Below, one piece after another: positions 47,161 through 57,265 of a DNA stretch of 64,000 nucleotides. Source of the DNA: Trichomonas vaginalis G3 (lineage: Eukaryota; Parabasalia; Trichomonadida; Trichomonadidae); contig NC_067203.1 in assembly GCF_026262505.1 (NCBI RefSeq), positions 12,090,001 to 12,154,000 of the forward strand, in the 5' to 3' direction. Under the pieces are notes generated by a model. That model worked only from the letters and a program-made list of their open reading frames with translations, was not told where the DNA came from and made no database searches. The translations under genes were made by a program, and so were the position numbers. How positions within the stretch are numbered: position 1 is the stretch's first letter; each line of letters opens with the position of its first letter.

Positions 47161-47482
47161 TACAAAAGTATTGCAGCGCTTCCCATTGCTGTGCTTCACA
47201 CAATAGTTCATATTCTTCAGTATCGCTGCTGTCACTCCAATCGTCAGAGTCAAAGTCACTGTCAAAATAAATGTTAGTAAGTTTTGACAAAGCTAATGAA
47301 ACACGCTTACCGTTTGTATCTATTGCTTTTATATATCTCCCATTATGTTTGTTGTCATAAACGCTCAAACTAACTTTACCCTTTCTCCCTCGTATCTGAT
47401 AGAATGTATTTTCACGAGGAACGAAGAACAAATTCTTGAACTCATGACCGTTGTAGTTTGTTATCTCAATAGTTTTCGTCAT
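47156..47482 (-). CDS. Stand-alone HNH-companion-like module, 108 aa (E3)
   Basis: TFYQIRGRKGKVSLSVYDNK, NGRYIKAIDTNGKRVSLALS and KLTNIYF align with the C-terminal module of the E2 HNH protein (YFYTGVSYRKLQVCF; HVNARDTDGKYVQIHLNKFK). No HNH core is present. An acidic Asp/Ser stretch (DSDFDSDDWSDSSDTEEYEL) follows. It looks whole; the start follows AAGTTTATTTTTATATAAAT plus G. Possibly a DNA-recognition domain used on its own. Confidence 0.55.
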   Translation of the reverse strand: MTKTIEITNYNGHEFKNLFFVPRENTFYQIRGRKGKVSLSVYDNKHNGRYIKAIDTNGKRVSLALSKLTNIYFDSDFDSDDWSDSSDTEEYELLCEAQQWEALQYFCK

Positions 47483-47568
47483 TTATATAAAAATAAACTT
47501 AAAAATGAACTTAAAAATAAATGATATCACCACCCTCACACGTATGAAAACATAGCACAAAAATAAAT

Positions 47569-47640
47569 TTAGGTGAAGTGGTGAGATCTCACCTCTTTTT
47601 TCACCTCTTTTTTCACCTCTTTTTTCACCCACTTGAATTC
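47569..47640. repeat. Palindromic word repeat, GGTGA type (E3)
   Basis: GGTGAAGTGGTGAGATCTCA, CCTCTTTTTTCACC repeated, ending CACCCACTTGAATTC. The centre GGTGAGATCTCACC is a perfect palindrome. Confidence 0.8.
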
Positions 47641-47646
47641 ATTGCT

Positions 47647-47892
47647 TTATAACTCTCTTCCTTTCTCCAACTCTTCTAACTTCTTCTTAAGTTCAGCAAT
47701 GTTGTCCTCATGAAGTTTAATCTTTCTCAAAATTCCTTCTTTATCTAATGGTTGCTTTATCTTTCTAAACTGAACTCTACCATCCTTCATAGTATGAATG
47801 TAAAAACCTTCTGGAATAGTTCCTGATTTAATGTATTCTACCAAAAACTTTTGTTTCATTGCTTCAGTGACTTTAGTCGTCATTTCAATCAA
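47647..47892 (-). CDS. Small helical protein, 81 aa (E3)
   Basis: Short beta hairpin (GFYIHTMKDGRVQFRKIKQP) followed by a charged helix (RKIKLHEDNIAELKKKLEEL). It resembles the middle of the E2 protein at 38,975-39,559. The inner Met (MTTKVTEAMKQKF) is a likely start. It looks whole. Function unknown. Confidence 0.5.
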   Translation of the reverse strand: MIEMTTKVTEAMKQKFLVEYIKSGTIPEGFYIHTMKDGRVQFRKIKQPLDKEGILRKIKLHEDNIAELKKKLEELEKGREL

Positions 47893-47931
47893 ATAAAAAT
47901 TTTAATATTAAATAAAAATAACGTTATTTTT

Positions 47932-48390
47932 TCAGTAAGGAAACGCAGGAGTTTTACGATTTATTTGAGGAGTAGGTTCTGGTTTAAATGTTGGAGTCGG
48001 TTTAGGAGTTGACTTTTGAACAGGAGTTTGTACTTCCATAGGTTCAGGAGTCATTGAAGGTGTTGTTTGTGAAGGCGTTGGTTTTGGCGAAGGTGTTGGA
48101 GTTTGTTTAACTTCAGCTACTTCAGTATTATTTACAACATTTGCTTTATTTCTTTTCAACATCATAACTGCTCCTGCTGTAGCTAGCAAACCTAGTGGGA
48201 GACCATATTTTATATAAGGACTTGACCAAATGCTATTTTTGACATGAGCTGGTGGAACACCTAACCTTGGTGAGACTGCTCTTTGCCATTGTGCAGCTCG
48301 TAAGAAATATTCAATAGGTGCTCCATAATCGTTTGGTAAAGTTTGTTTCATAGATGGTGAAGGTTCACGAGAGCTTGATGAAGAACTCAT
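47932..48390 (-). CDS. Pro/Thr-rich single-span protein, 152 aa (E3)
   Basis: Ser-rich start (MSSSSSSREPSPSMKQTLPN), a short conserved-looking segment (APIEYFLRAAQWQRAVSPRL), one hydrophobic segment (YGLPLGLLATAGAVMML, about residues 63-80), then a long Pro/Thr/Lys tail (TPTPSPKPTPSQTTPSMTPE). Build resembles small virion membrane or spike-anchor proteins. It looks whole and sits downstream of the capsid gene in the leftward series. Unrecognised. Confidence 0.5.
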   Translation of the reverse strand: MSSSSSSREPSPSMKQTLPNDYGAPIEYFLRAAQWQRAVSPRLGVPPAHVKNSIWSSPYIKYGLPLGLLATAGAVMMLKRNKANVVNNTEVAEVKQTPTPSPKPTPSQTTPSMTPEPMEVQTPVQKSTPKPTPTFKPEPTPQINRKTPAFPY

Positions 48391-48465
48391 TTATAAGCTT
48401 TAAAAATAAACGTTCATCCTTTATTCCTCACGTCGTCAGTGCTAAGTTATAGTCGTCAAGTCTTA

Positions 48466-49988
48466 TTATTGGATGCCTGACTGTCTTACTTGTATTGCAA
48501 AGCAACAATCCCTCATAAATCCAATAAGTGGCTTTGGTACGTTTTCAGTTGCTAGTTCAATAGGTCCTTTAACAGACAATTTGTATGTTATTGGAGCAGT
48601 AGATGTTTGACCTTGCTGGAAGCAAAAGTCCACTTCTGTTGGAAAACCACATAAGAAATGTGTGTTGTCATAGCTATCCCATTTATGTTCCACACTACCA
48701 TCATCCACCAATGACCTCATAACATCTTCATTAAATCCTATCATATCATTGTTTGTATTGCAAGCGTTCGCAACCATTTCATAAAATACAGGTCCATATG
48801 ATTTTTCAGGTTCTGCAGGCATATTTCCATAAGCTCCCATGGAAAGCTGAAGATATTTAAACTTAGGGTTCTCAAAATTAACATAATAGTTGTCTTTCTT
48901 TCTAAATAGTGCCCAAATACTTTTAACATTAATAGGCGTATAAGCTGCTGTAAATGTTGCACTTGAACTATCTGTATTCTTTGAGAATGAACCGTCCATA
49001 GGAATCCAATCCATAACTTTAACAGGAAAACATAAAGCCTCGTTTGTATAATGTTCTACAAGTTCTGTATAAATGTTAGGGTCTAAAGAGAATGACTTTG
49101 GATGAATGAAACATTCATTAAAATCCATCTTTGTTCGAAATAGTTGCTGGGTTACAGTTGTAATAGTAACTGTTCCACTAGCTTCTACTGCCTTCGTTAT
49201 CATAGTGAATGGTTCATTCCATGGAACAAATTTATTTGGGTGGATTTGAATCTGAAGCAAATGCAACTTTAAGAGTTGGATTGAAAGCAATGATATCATT
49301 TACAGATATAGATGTGCATTGTAAGGCGTCGCTACTGAACTTTACTTTAAGCTGAATGTTTCCAGCAAAGCTGGAATAAATCTTATAGCTTCTAATGGTA
49401 AAACTTTCTAACAGGAATTCTTAAACGAAGCTTAAAATCAAATGATTTTCCTGCTGTAATTGGACCACTAACAATTTGTCCTGTTCTGCATGTTCCCGAA
49501 TGACTCCATACATCTTCATGTCGAGTCTTTGAGAAAACATCTACTTTCTTTATTTGTTCGGTAGTTTGTGAGTTTGAAGTTATATATGCTTCTTCTCTTG
49601 CGTTGTCTTGAGAATATACGATACGACCATTTGCAAGGATTTGATATCCAGCAACTGCATAGAAAGCGTCATCGAAACCAATCCAAAATCCTGGTGGGTT
49701 TGTTTTATTGGAACCTGAACCAATTTCTTTATCTACAATAAATTGACCTTCCATTTTATACGTAATGAATGTATTGTAAAGGTCCAACATATTTTCACCA
49801 GGAGGTGAGAGATTGAATGTTACCCATGTGTTATCTTTAGCAGTTCCAGGTTGTGATGGAATCTTTGCGTCAGAATATTTTCTATTAGTGTCACCAATTT
49901 GAACTGCATTGTCTATGATATCGAAATATGAGCGAATCTGATGAATATGCTCTGCTGGAGTAAATTCGTTTAGCTGTTCGTTCTGCAT
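48466..49988 (-). pseudogene. Major capsid protein, double jelly-roll (E3), broken
   Basis: Start MQNEQLNEFTPAEHIHQIRS; first barrel with NTWVTFNLSPPGENMLDLYN, FWIGFDDAFYAVAGYQILAN and FDFKLRLRIPVRKF, the same strand-turn as LKLRVPLSSF in the E2 capsid. The second barrel carries VNFENPKFKYLQLSMGAYGN and FLCGFPTEVDFCFQQGQTST. About 500 codons in total fits Polinton capsid proteins. It is broken about twice. The minor-capsid gene is the next but two rightward. Confidence 0.78.
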
Positions 49989-50015
49989 GTATTTACTTCG
50001 GATAAAAATATCTAT

Positions 50016-50451
50016 TTACTTCATTATTCTCACTCTTCTTCTTGGCATTCGTGGTGGAAGTTGTTTCTTGACATTTTCAATGAACTGTACATTCTCTTTT
50101 GTCTCAACTTCTTTCACTGGCGGGTCAGGCGTTCTTTGACTCGCGTTTGTTTTTCAATGAAATTCACGAACTTTGCAATAAGCTCTTGGTTCGTTATTGA
50201 AAGAACATCTGGCTTCTTTCTTCTGGTTCTATTGACTTTTCAGTTTGAATAGAAGGTTTTATATGGGCTTCGTGGACTTCACCCTTGCCATGCACCTTAA
50301 TGTTGTCGCTTTCTGCATTCGCTAATGGAACCTTTCTTTTCTTACATATATTTTACCATCTTTTACTCTGACTTACGTAATAGAAAGGATGTTGTATTCC
50401 TCTTGCGTCATTTAATATAATAGACTCTCGCTCTGATTTTGACAAGCTCAT
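50016..50451 (-). pseudogene. Remnant of a small basic gene (E3)
   Basis: Start MSLSKSERESIILNDARGIQ; end LPPRMPRRRVRIMK, basic. Between them only degraded coding-like sequence is visible, with several breaks. A small basic (core-like) protein is possible. No family assigned. Confidence 0.35.
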
Positions 50452-50497
50452 TTTACATCGGTTAAAGTTTTAATTTTGTTTTTTTATCTGCAGTCAA

Positions 50498-50759
50498 ATG
50501 ACTCAGACAAGCCCTACGCGACAAGACCCAAGGGGTCATAGATGTTGAAGCATTGAAGAAAGAAATTCGTGAGCAAATTTTATCCGAACTGAAGGAACAA
50601 AAACAAGAACAAAAGCCAGAGAGACCAAAGAGAAAACTTAGTGAAAAACAACTTGCTGCATTAGCTGCTGGAAGACAAAAGAACCCAAGACTACTGGCGA
50701 AAAAAGCTAGAGAAGAAGCTGAAGCAAAAGCTAAAGAAGCTGAAGCAAAGAAAGAGTAA
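50498..50759 (+). pseudogene. Lys/Ala/Glu-rich basic protein (E3), broken
   Basis: The helical basic body (KKEIREQILSELKEQKQEQK; PERPKRKLSEKQLAALAAGR; NPRLLAKKAREEAEAKAKEA) looks like a DNA-binding or core protein, and the KLSEKQLAALAAGR segment resembles an AT-hook-adjacent helix. Broken about once. It is followed by the minor-capsid gene on the same strand. Confidence 0.45.
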
Positions 50760-50783
50760 ATGGTTTATTTTTATCCGAATTAA

Positions 50784-51641
50784 ATGTATAGACAAATACC
50801 TTTATCTGTTGCGTTCAGTAGTGAAAACCCTGACGTCAAAATAAAGGGGAACAGAGTAACGTTTAAGTTTCCAACAGACTGGATTGTGAACATAAATGAA
50901 GAGAAGTACATTGGCATAACATCTATGTATATAACACATGCATTTAGAAAGTTGACTTTATACTTCAAGTCGAGATAGAAAATGACGAACAGTCTTTAAG
51001 CGCCCAAAAACATTCACATATACAAATACTTTAAAGACGATACAACATTGTTGCAATGTATGATTTCATTTAATGAGATGTTCGAGAAAAAGTTCAACAT
51101 TGAAGTACAAACTTTACAGCCTTTACGTGAGTTTCTTGCACAACTGAAAGAAGAAGGTAGTCAGCCACAACTTATAGACTTTCATTATGAATTTAATGAA
51201 AATGAAGATGGAACTCATGACTGTCAGTTTGTTATATATTCACCATTCAATGAAGTAGCTAAAGAGAAAGAAAATCCATTACGTATAAGGTTTCAAATCT
51301 CTGAACCCAATGAAGATTTCAAGAATGTTTTCAATTATGATGCAATGCTTCCGAGGAAAAATGAATTTTCAAAGATTGTAACACCAGGCATTTGGGATAG
51401 AAAGCAAGCTATATTATATTCAAACTTAAGTAAGGGAGTTGAAAATGAGTTCATTGGTCATACAAGAACTTCACCACTTCCTAACCCTAAATACTATAAA
51501 TTAACTGGCTTCAATCGTGAGTTTTGGATAGACATGTTCTCCACTCATGACCATAACTGCCCAGTGTTCTTACCTCCAGACCATAAGGACTGTCTCTACA
51601 TTGAAGCACAACTCTTAAACTCTACCATCGCAGTATTGTAA
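50784..51641 (+). pseudogene. Penton-like minor capsid protein (E3), broken
   Basis: N-terminal strand motif VTFKFPTDWIVNINEEKYIG ITSMYIT-type matches the YP-RW...IGFRR start of the E2 copies. Middle HYEFNENEDGTHDCQFVIYS; C-terminal AILYSNLSKGVENEFIGHTR, LTGFNREFWIDMFSTHDHNC and CLYIEAQLLNS follow the strand order of Polinton minor capsid proteins. It lies beside the major capsid gene. It is broken, with one or two breaks. Confidence 0.6.
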
Positions 51642-51647
51642 ATGAAC

Positions 51648-51667
51648 ATGGGCTTCGCCCTTGCCGC
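51648..51667 (-). repeat. Double-hairpin palindromic element, partial copy D
   Basis: ATGGGCTTCGCCCTTGCCGC: the first hairpin (GGGC-TTC-GCCC) and the start of the second, as in copies A-C. It lies in the intergenic space between convergent genes, not in a frame. Confidence 0.6.
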
Positions 51668-51687
51668 TAGTTTATTTTTATCACGAA

Positions 51688-51782
51688 TGACCTTCATTGC
51701 TGACAAAAATAAATGACCTCATTCATGACCTCATTGCTGACCTCATTCATGACCTCATTGCTGACAAAAATAAATGACCTCA
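51688..51782. repeat. Short direct repeats (E3)
   Basis: ATGACCTCATTGCTGACAAA and ATGACCTCATTC units are repeated about six times between the convergent minor-capsid and polymerase genes. No gene. Confidence 0.75.
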
Positions 51783-51817
51783 GAACTTCAACTTACGAAT
51801 AAAGCTTGTTTTAGTCG

Positions 51818-54800
51818 TTATTGAAAGTTAAACTTTTCAGCAAAGCAAGGTTGACATGACTTACATAAGTCGAATCCAATCTCTTGACCATCATGAAGTG
51901 CTTTGTAAAGTTTCATTAAACTGAACTCAGAGTCTTTGTCATATGTTCCAACAGGTATGTGAATGTTCTTATCTTCATTGTAATAGCATTGTATAGCTTC
52001 AGGAAACATTTCATTAGCTGTTAAAGCAAGAACGTCTTGTTTTACACCTTTACAACGTGCATGGAATGCAACTTCATTTAAATCGTTAGTGAGTAAGTCT
52101 ATGTAGGTCTTCTTTCCACAAAATATTGACTTGTATGCTAAACTTTGTTTTCCAGGTGTTATTTCTGCAAAGTCAGAATGAAATTGACCAAGGTTCTTTC
52201 CTATAAGTTCGCGACCGTATCTCTTCTTAAACTCTGCTGCAAGCTTTGGTATGTCTTCATTGAAAATATGCATGCTATCACAGTCCTGGTAGAAGATTTG
52301 AAGTCCCATATCTTCAGCAGTACAGAATACTTCACACATTATTCTCTTCGACATGACAGAATTTAACACCAAGTGGACAGAAGTTAAAGTGTCTGCAAAT
52401 GCTTTTCGTTAGCTTGAAAATAGTTTTATCTGAACCATCCAAACCTTCGAACTTCACTATATGGTTGTAGTTTCTGATGGCATATCTTATAGCATCTTTG
52501 TCATTTACTATGGTTATTTTTGACTCAATAGGAGATAGAATAGTTTTGCCATAAATACTGTTCAGAATGAGCTTTATATTTTCTTGCAAAGGATTTCCTT
52601 CTTTCTTATACTTTAACCTTAACTCAAACAACTTCTTTACTTCATCTCTTATTCTAATATCTCTGTTTCCATCGTAATAGTATCCTTGCAACACTTCACA
52701 TTTGACACCTTGATATTTTATGAGGTCTTGTAATGTTATATGGTCAACATACATAAACAGCAAGTGTTTGAACTTCTGGGAACGTTAAGTTCTGGATTTA
52801 GTTCAGGGTCACAAACTATTAAAGGAAAGTGTCTATGTATTCCAATCTCTGTTATCTTAATGAGAACAAAGAAGCCTGACATAAACTTTTCACCAATGGG
52901 TTCCTTTTGGTCGTCATCGAATAAATGTCTCATGAGATACTCTGTGCTTAACATCTCATCCTTCAATACTTTTGGAATTCCTTCTAAAGTATAAATCTTG
53001 CTATAGCTGATGGATATAATGAAACAGCGTCGAAGTCAGCAATGAGTTTCTTTTCGCTCTTTTGTTTCATGTTATCTGACAACATACATCTTCCACCTTG
53101 AATGCTGAAATAAATTCTCTTGGTTTATTTGAGAGGTCATAAAGATTTCCATTCGGGAAGTACACTCTGTTCTCAAACAATTTGTTAGCAATAGAACAAA
53201 TACTAACGTAGTCATAAACGTTTAAATCAAACTCTTTCAATATGTCATTGCGGAACTTAACAAAACCTTCTCTTAAAATTCTTACATCTTGTTTGCAGTA
53301 AAACGTGCTATATTTTTCTAAGTCGAAGTGGTTTTCATCTATTCTGCAACCTTTGATGGAATCTATGTTTTTCATGAATGTATCTGCATCCTGGATAAAC
53401 TTACATGCTTCAGAAATGACACCAGTTCTGTTGTCATTTGCTAACAAACACTGCTGTAGTAGTTGTATGGAAATACTTCTTTCGGTCCTGTTTGTAAGTT
53501 AAACATAGCAGGAAATAGTTTAAGCTTCTTATTTATAACACTGTAAGAGTCTTTTATAATAATTGCCCGTCCTTTATATAAGCCAGTTATTTGCATTGTT
53601 CGTGAACCTTTAATGATGGGAGTTCCTTTCACTTCTGTCATGTGTCTTAAGATGAAGTTTATATCATACTGAGGTTATGGAAATATATTAAACTCTTGTC
53701 AGGAAGTCGCTCCAAAAATTCTGTTGCACAGTTCTGACCCCAAATGCTTTCACTCACTGAACCATCTTCACTGTCATAACAGATGTTAAAAGCTTTATGA
53801 AAGCCATCGTACTACACTCAAAGTCAGCAAAGAAAACGTGCTCAGGAATGAACTTACATTTAGCTTTATTTACTTCTTTTGACTCTGCTTTCTTCTTCAG
53901 TTGTACACAATACTTTGGAGCATATGTCAAATCTTTAAATGGTGCAAGGTTCTGTTTATATAAGTCAGTCGTATATGTGAAAAGTTCTCCATAAGAAATA
54001 GGTTCGAAATATTTGCACTCCCACAATGTTTTCATAACATCCCATAGCGGTGTAGTTCTATCCATGCGAACTACATATTTATCTTCTCTCTTTGTATAAA
54101 TCTTCATCTGTTTCTCAATGTTCATTCCACCACAAGCTTTGAGAATTTCTTTATAGTTCGAATGAAATATGTTGTCATTGGTAATCTTTCATTTAGCATG
54201 TAGTGGTCTTCAACAAGAAGTAAGTCAATAGTTCGAACAGTTTTACATTCTTTTGGTATGTATCTCTTTATTTCATTATGTCTTGAGTCATTGAAATAAC
54301 CAATGGTAACATTAAATGCTATACCTGTTGCGTCAGAAATTTCTTGTACTTTACTTTGAGGAAAGTCTCTAACACGAATGACTTCTCTCATGTGGTCAAT
54401 AGTTTCTTCATTTACTCCAGCCTGAATGCAAGCATAAACGAAACAATTGTCTTCTGTCATAAGTGTTGCAGTTCTTTTGTTCAGTTCATTGAAGATTTGG
54501 TAGCGTTCAAGATTTATAGGTAATGTGCAAAGATACTTCCAGAACTGACCGCTTCTCTTCTTATAAAACTTCTTTTCACCATTATCTTTCCAAAAGCTTT
54601 CTATAAGTGCTGGGTTTCCTGTTTGCTTAAGAGCTTCCAAAATGGCTTTCTGGTCATTTGTCAGTGTGCTTTCATCTCTATATGGTCTCTTTTTTGGTTT
54701 GCCTTTCTTTACATCTGACATCGTTAAGCCTTCATATTCTGTTAAATCATACATCTTTATTTCGGTAAGATTCTTTATGTTTGTCAAGAAGAAGTCATAG

Positions 54801-55545
54801 TGCATTTCAACAATACCTGCAGCATTTGCTTCTATCTCTGATATAAAGTTCTCCTTCAAGAGCTGATGTAGTAATGTTCCAATATTATTGAGGTTTAACG
54901 TAGAACATTCATACTTTCCACCAAGTTTATAACATACCATCCATCTTGTTGGGAGTTTATTTTAATCTTCTCTAAGAGTCTCATGAAAACCTTACCGAAA
55001 TGTTTGTGTAAGTAGTCTCTGTTTGGTTCATCTAAAGCTTCGATGTTAAAGTCAATGAGTCTATTGCCTGACTTCACATTTCTCTTCCTATTCTCTTCAT
55101 CTTTCTTTAACCATCTCTCACCTTCTTTTGGTTTGTCGTCAATGGAACGAATGACATCGTTAGCTTTGCGAACTTGTTCTATAGCACTTTTAAACATCTC
55201 TCTTCTCTGTTGTTTCAGTGTGTCGTCTCTCTTTCGTGTTTCACCAACGTTTGCATTTGTTATGTCAAACATTTCTCTTCTTACTTCATGAGGTACTGAA
55301 CGTCTATGATATAAGTCAATAGCAATGTCATTTAAAGGAAATGCTCTTGCATGGACTTCGTCCTCGCCGCGTTGCGGCTTTATGAACTCATGAATTCTAT
55401 CATAACTTATTGCACCATTATAGTCATTGAGGATGTCAGCGAGTGCTTTTTTGTTTGTTGCGTAATGCTTTGCAACATCTATATTAGCTTCTGTAAGAAG
55501 TTGTTTTATTTCCGAGTGTTCTAACTTAGACAACTTCCGATACAT
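51818..55545 (-). pseudogene. polB: Family B DNA polymerase (E3), broken
   Basis: About 1240 codons, the normal Polinton PolB length. Order: N-terminal SAP-like helical domain (KLEHSEIKQLLTEANIDVAK), charged linker, a domain with EDNCFVYACIQAGV and LLLVEDHYML (Cys before His, OTU-protease-like order), exonuclease motif I FFADFECST, exonuclease III-type FYCKQDVRILREGF, polymerase motif A DFDAVSLYPSA, motif B LILNSIYGKT, motif C IFYQDCDSMHIF. A C-terminal KxY-like KQSLAYKSIFCGKKTYID follows. Broken, about six breaks. A GC-rich double hairpin (55,351-55,380) is read through in frame near the N-terminus. No HNH insert as in E1. Confidence 0.88.
55351..55380 (-). repeat. Double-hairpin palindromic element, copy C, inside polB (E3)
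   Basis: ATGGACTTCGTCC and GCCGC-GTT-GCGGC stems on the + strand; stem 1 is GGAC-TTC-GTCC. Coding strand reads KPQRGEDEVH inside the N-terminal domain of the polymerase gene. Confidence 0.8.
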
Positions 55546-55633
55546 CTTTAGTAGGAAATAAAAAAATATTTTTTTAAAAAATTAGATTACATTTTTAAGT
55601 TATTTTTCAAAATAATTTAATATTTTTATTTTA

Positions 55634-55924
55634 ATGAAACACATGCAAGATTGCAAGTTCTTTTCATACAATGCTCTCGCTAATGCCATCAAGAATGAGT
55701 TCAATAATGCTTCAAATGTTAATGTTATCTTTAACAAGAAGTTTGTGAAAGAATCTAAGTTCGGTCAGTATGTCAGACCATTAGCTATCGTCATTGACCG
55801 CAAACGTTATACTTCACAAGAGTTAGCAGTAGTTTTGAAACAAAAGAGTTTCTTCGTGAATGTCAAAGATACTCATTATACTGTCATAAAGAACTCTAAC
55901 ATTGACTTCTCAGTATTGCTATGA
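55634..55924 (+). CDS. 96-aa protein divergent from polB (E3)
   Basis: Unrecognised: MKHMQDCKFFSYNALANAIK, NEFNNASNVNVIFNKKFVKE, PLAIVIDRKRYTSQELAVVL and SFFVNVKDTHYTVIKNSNID. Alpha/beta, compact. The start follows a T-rich motif (ATTTTTATTTTAATG). An acidic coding-like stretch (ASIDIDEGSEMVEEIDPEAI) ends near 56,105 in a neighbouring frame and resembles the tail of the E2 gene at 30,633. It may be an extension of a broken gene or a second small gene. Confidence 0.45.
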   Translation: MKHMQDCKFFSYNALANAIKNEFNNASNVNVIFNKKFVKESKFGQYVRPLAIVIDRKRYTSQELAVVLKQKSFFVNVKDTHYTVIKNSNIDFSVLL

Positions 55925-56123
55925 ATCTTTCCGAACAGAAAGAATATAAGAAGGGTGAAACAAATGTGAAATATTATCCTTCATCTCTGAAGACAATAAC
56001 GAACAAAATGTTATACAGAAATTCTTACCAAAGGTTGAAGAAGCTTCTATTGACATTGACGAAGGAAGTGAAATGGTTGAAGAAATAGACCCTGAAGCTA
56101 TTTAAGCAAAAAAATATTTTTGG

Positions 56124-56279
56124 TTAGTCTTCATATCGATATTTTACAACAATTCCCCAATGTATAAACTTTTCATACGCTTTTTCATAAGCTTTGTATG
56201 TCTTCAGAAATTTTGCATAATCTTTTACATGTTGTTCGTTCTCTTCTTCTGTCATGAGTTCCGAATATTCTAAATTCAT
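56124..56279 (-). CDS. Small charged protein, 51 aa (E3)
   Basis: MNLEYSELMTEEENEQHVKD, YAKFLKTYKAYEKAYEKFIH and WGIVVKYRYED. Mostly one amphipathic helix. It is between the KilA-N gene and the gene at 55,634. The start follows TTTTATCTCATATGAAAGAAC with T-rich upstream sequence. Unrecognised. Confidence 0.45.
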   Translation of the reverse strand: MNLEYSELMTEEENEQHVKDYAKFLKTYKAYEKAYEKFIHWGIVVKYRYED

Positions 56280-56331
56280 GTTCTTTCATATGAGATAAAA
56301 TTTTATAAAAAAATAAAATTAGCTTAGATTT

Positions 56332-57158
56332 TCATTCTTCCTCTTTGAAGTTATCGAAATATTCTGTTATTTTTTCCTTCAGTAATGGTAAGTCTTCTTT
56401 GAATGTAAGTATTGTGCAACCTTTGATGTCATAGTGTGTTTGAGGAAGAGTACTTTTGACAATTTCCTTTATTTGCTCATTCGGTGTCATTGAAATCGGT
56501 AAGTTTTCACGATAGAACCAGTTTCTATCAGATTTATATATCTTAGCTAAGTCATAAAAGCTCTTGTTGTTTCTTCTCACTAAATGCAACATAACCATAT
56601 CTTTATCTTCTTCATTTTCCATCTCTTCAGTATATATCATATACTTATAACTCTTTTCCTTTCCTTTTGGTACTGAACGCGGTATTCTTTTCTGTATGCT
56701 TTTGTCTTTGGATTCAATGACTTCATCTTTTGCTTGAAGTTTCTTTTCCATCTCTCACGTTCTGCTTTATATAGTTCATCTAACATCATGAAAATATAAC
56801 AAGCATAACGAGGTGAAGCCCACATTGCTACAGCATTTACGAGAAGTCTATGAACATAATAACCTTTCAAACCAGGAGCCAAATTCTTGCGATTTTCGTA
56901 CGGAATCTCTTCTCTCGGTTTTCCGAGGGAAGCAATCATATGAGGAAATTCTTCTAAAAGTTCTTTTGTCTGTTGGTTTTCAAACCAATGATATGCTTGC
57001 TTTGTAGAACGAAGAGCATTCATTATACTTTGCATTTGGTACATGTCATCTTTGACTGAACGAATGAGGCGTAACTGTTTGTTATACTGTATGTACTCGT
57101 ATTCTTCATTTATGACTTCATGAACGATAGCAGTTGTTGTGTTCTCTGATGTTGACAT
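56332..57158 (-). pseudogene. KilA-N domain protein (E3), broken
   Basis: Close homologue of 33,249-34,022: RLIRSVKDDMYQMQSIMNAL, YYVHRLLVNAVAMWASPRYA and the C-terminal MLHLVRRNNKSFYDLAKIYK, HYDIKGCTILTFKEDLPLLK. The C-terminal half is almost identical to the E2 copy, while the N-terminal half is more divergent. It shares the upstream box with TTTTGTATGTAAAGACAG. Broken about once. Confidence 0.82.
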
Positions 57159-57265
57159 TACTGTCTTTACATACAAAATAAAAAAATAAATAAAAATAAA
57201 ATTAGCGTTATTTTTTCTGAGATAAACACTATTTCTTCACAACATTAAATTTTATCCTGTATGAA

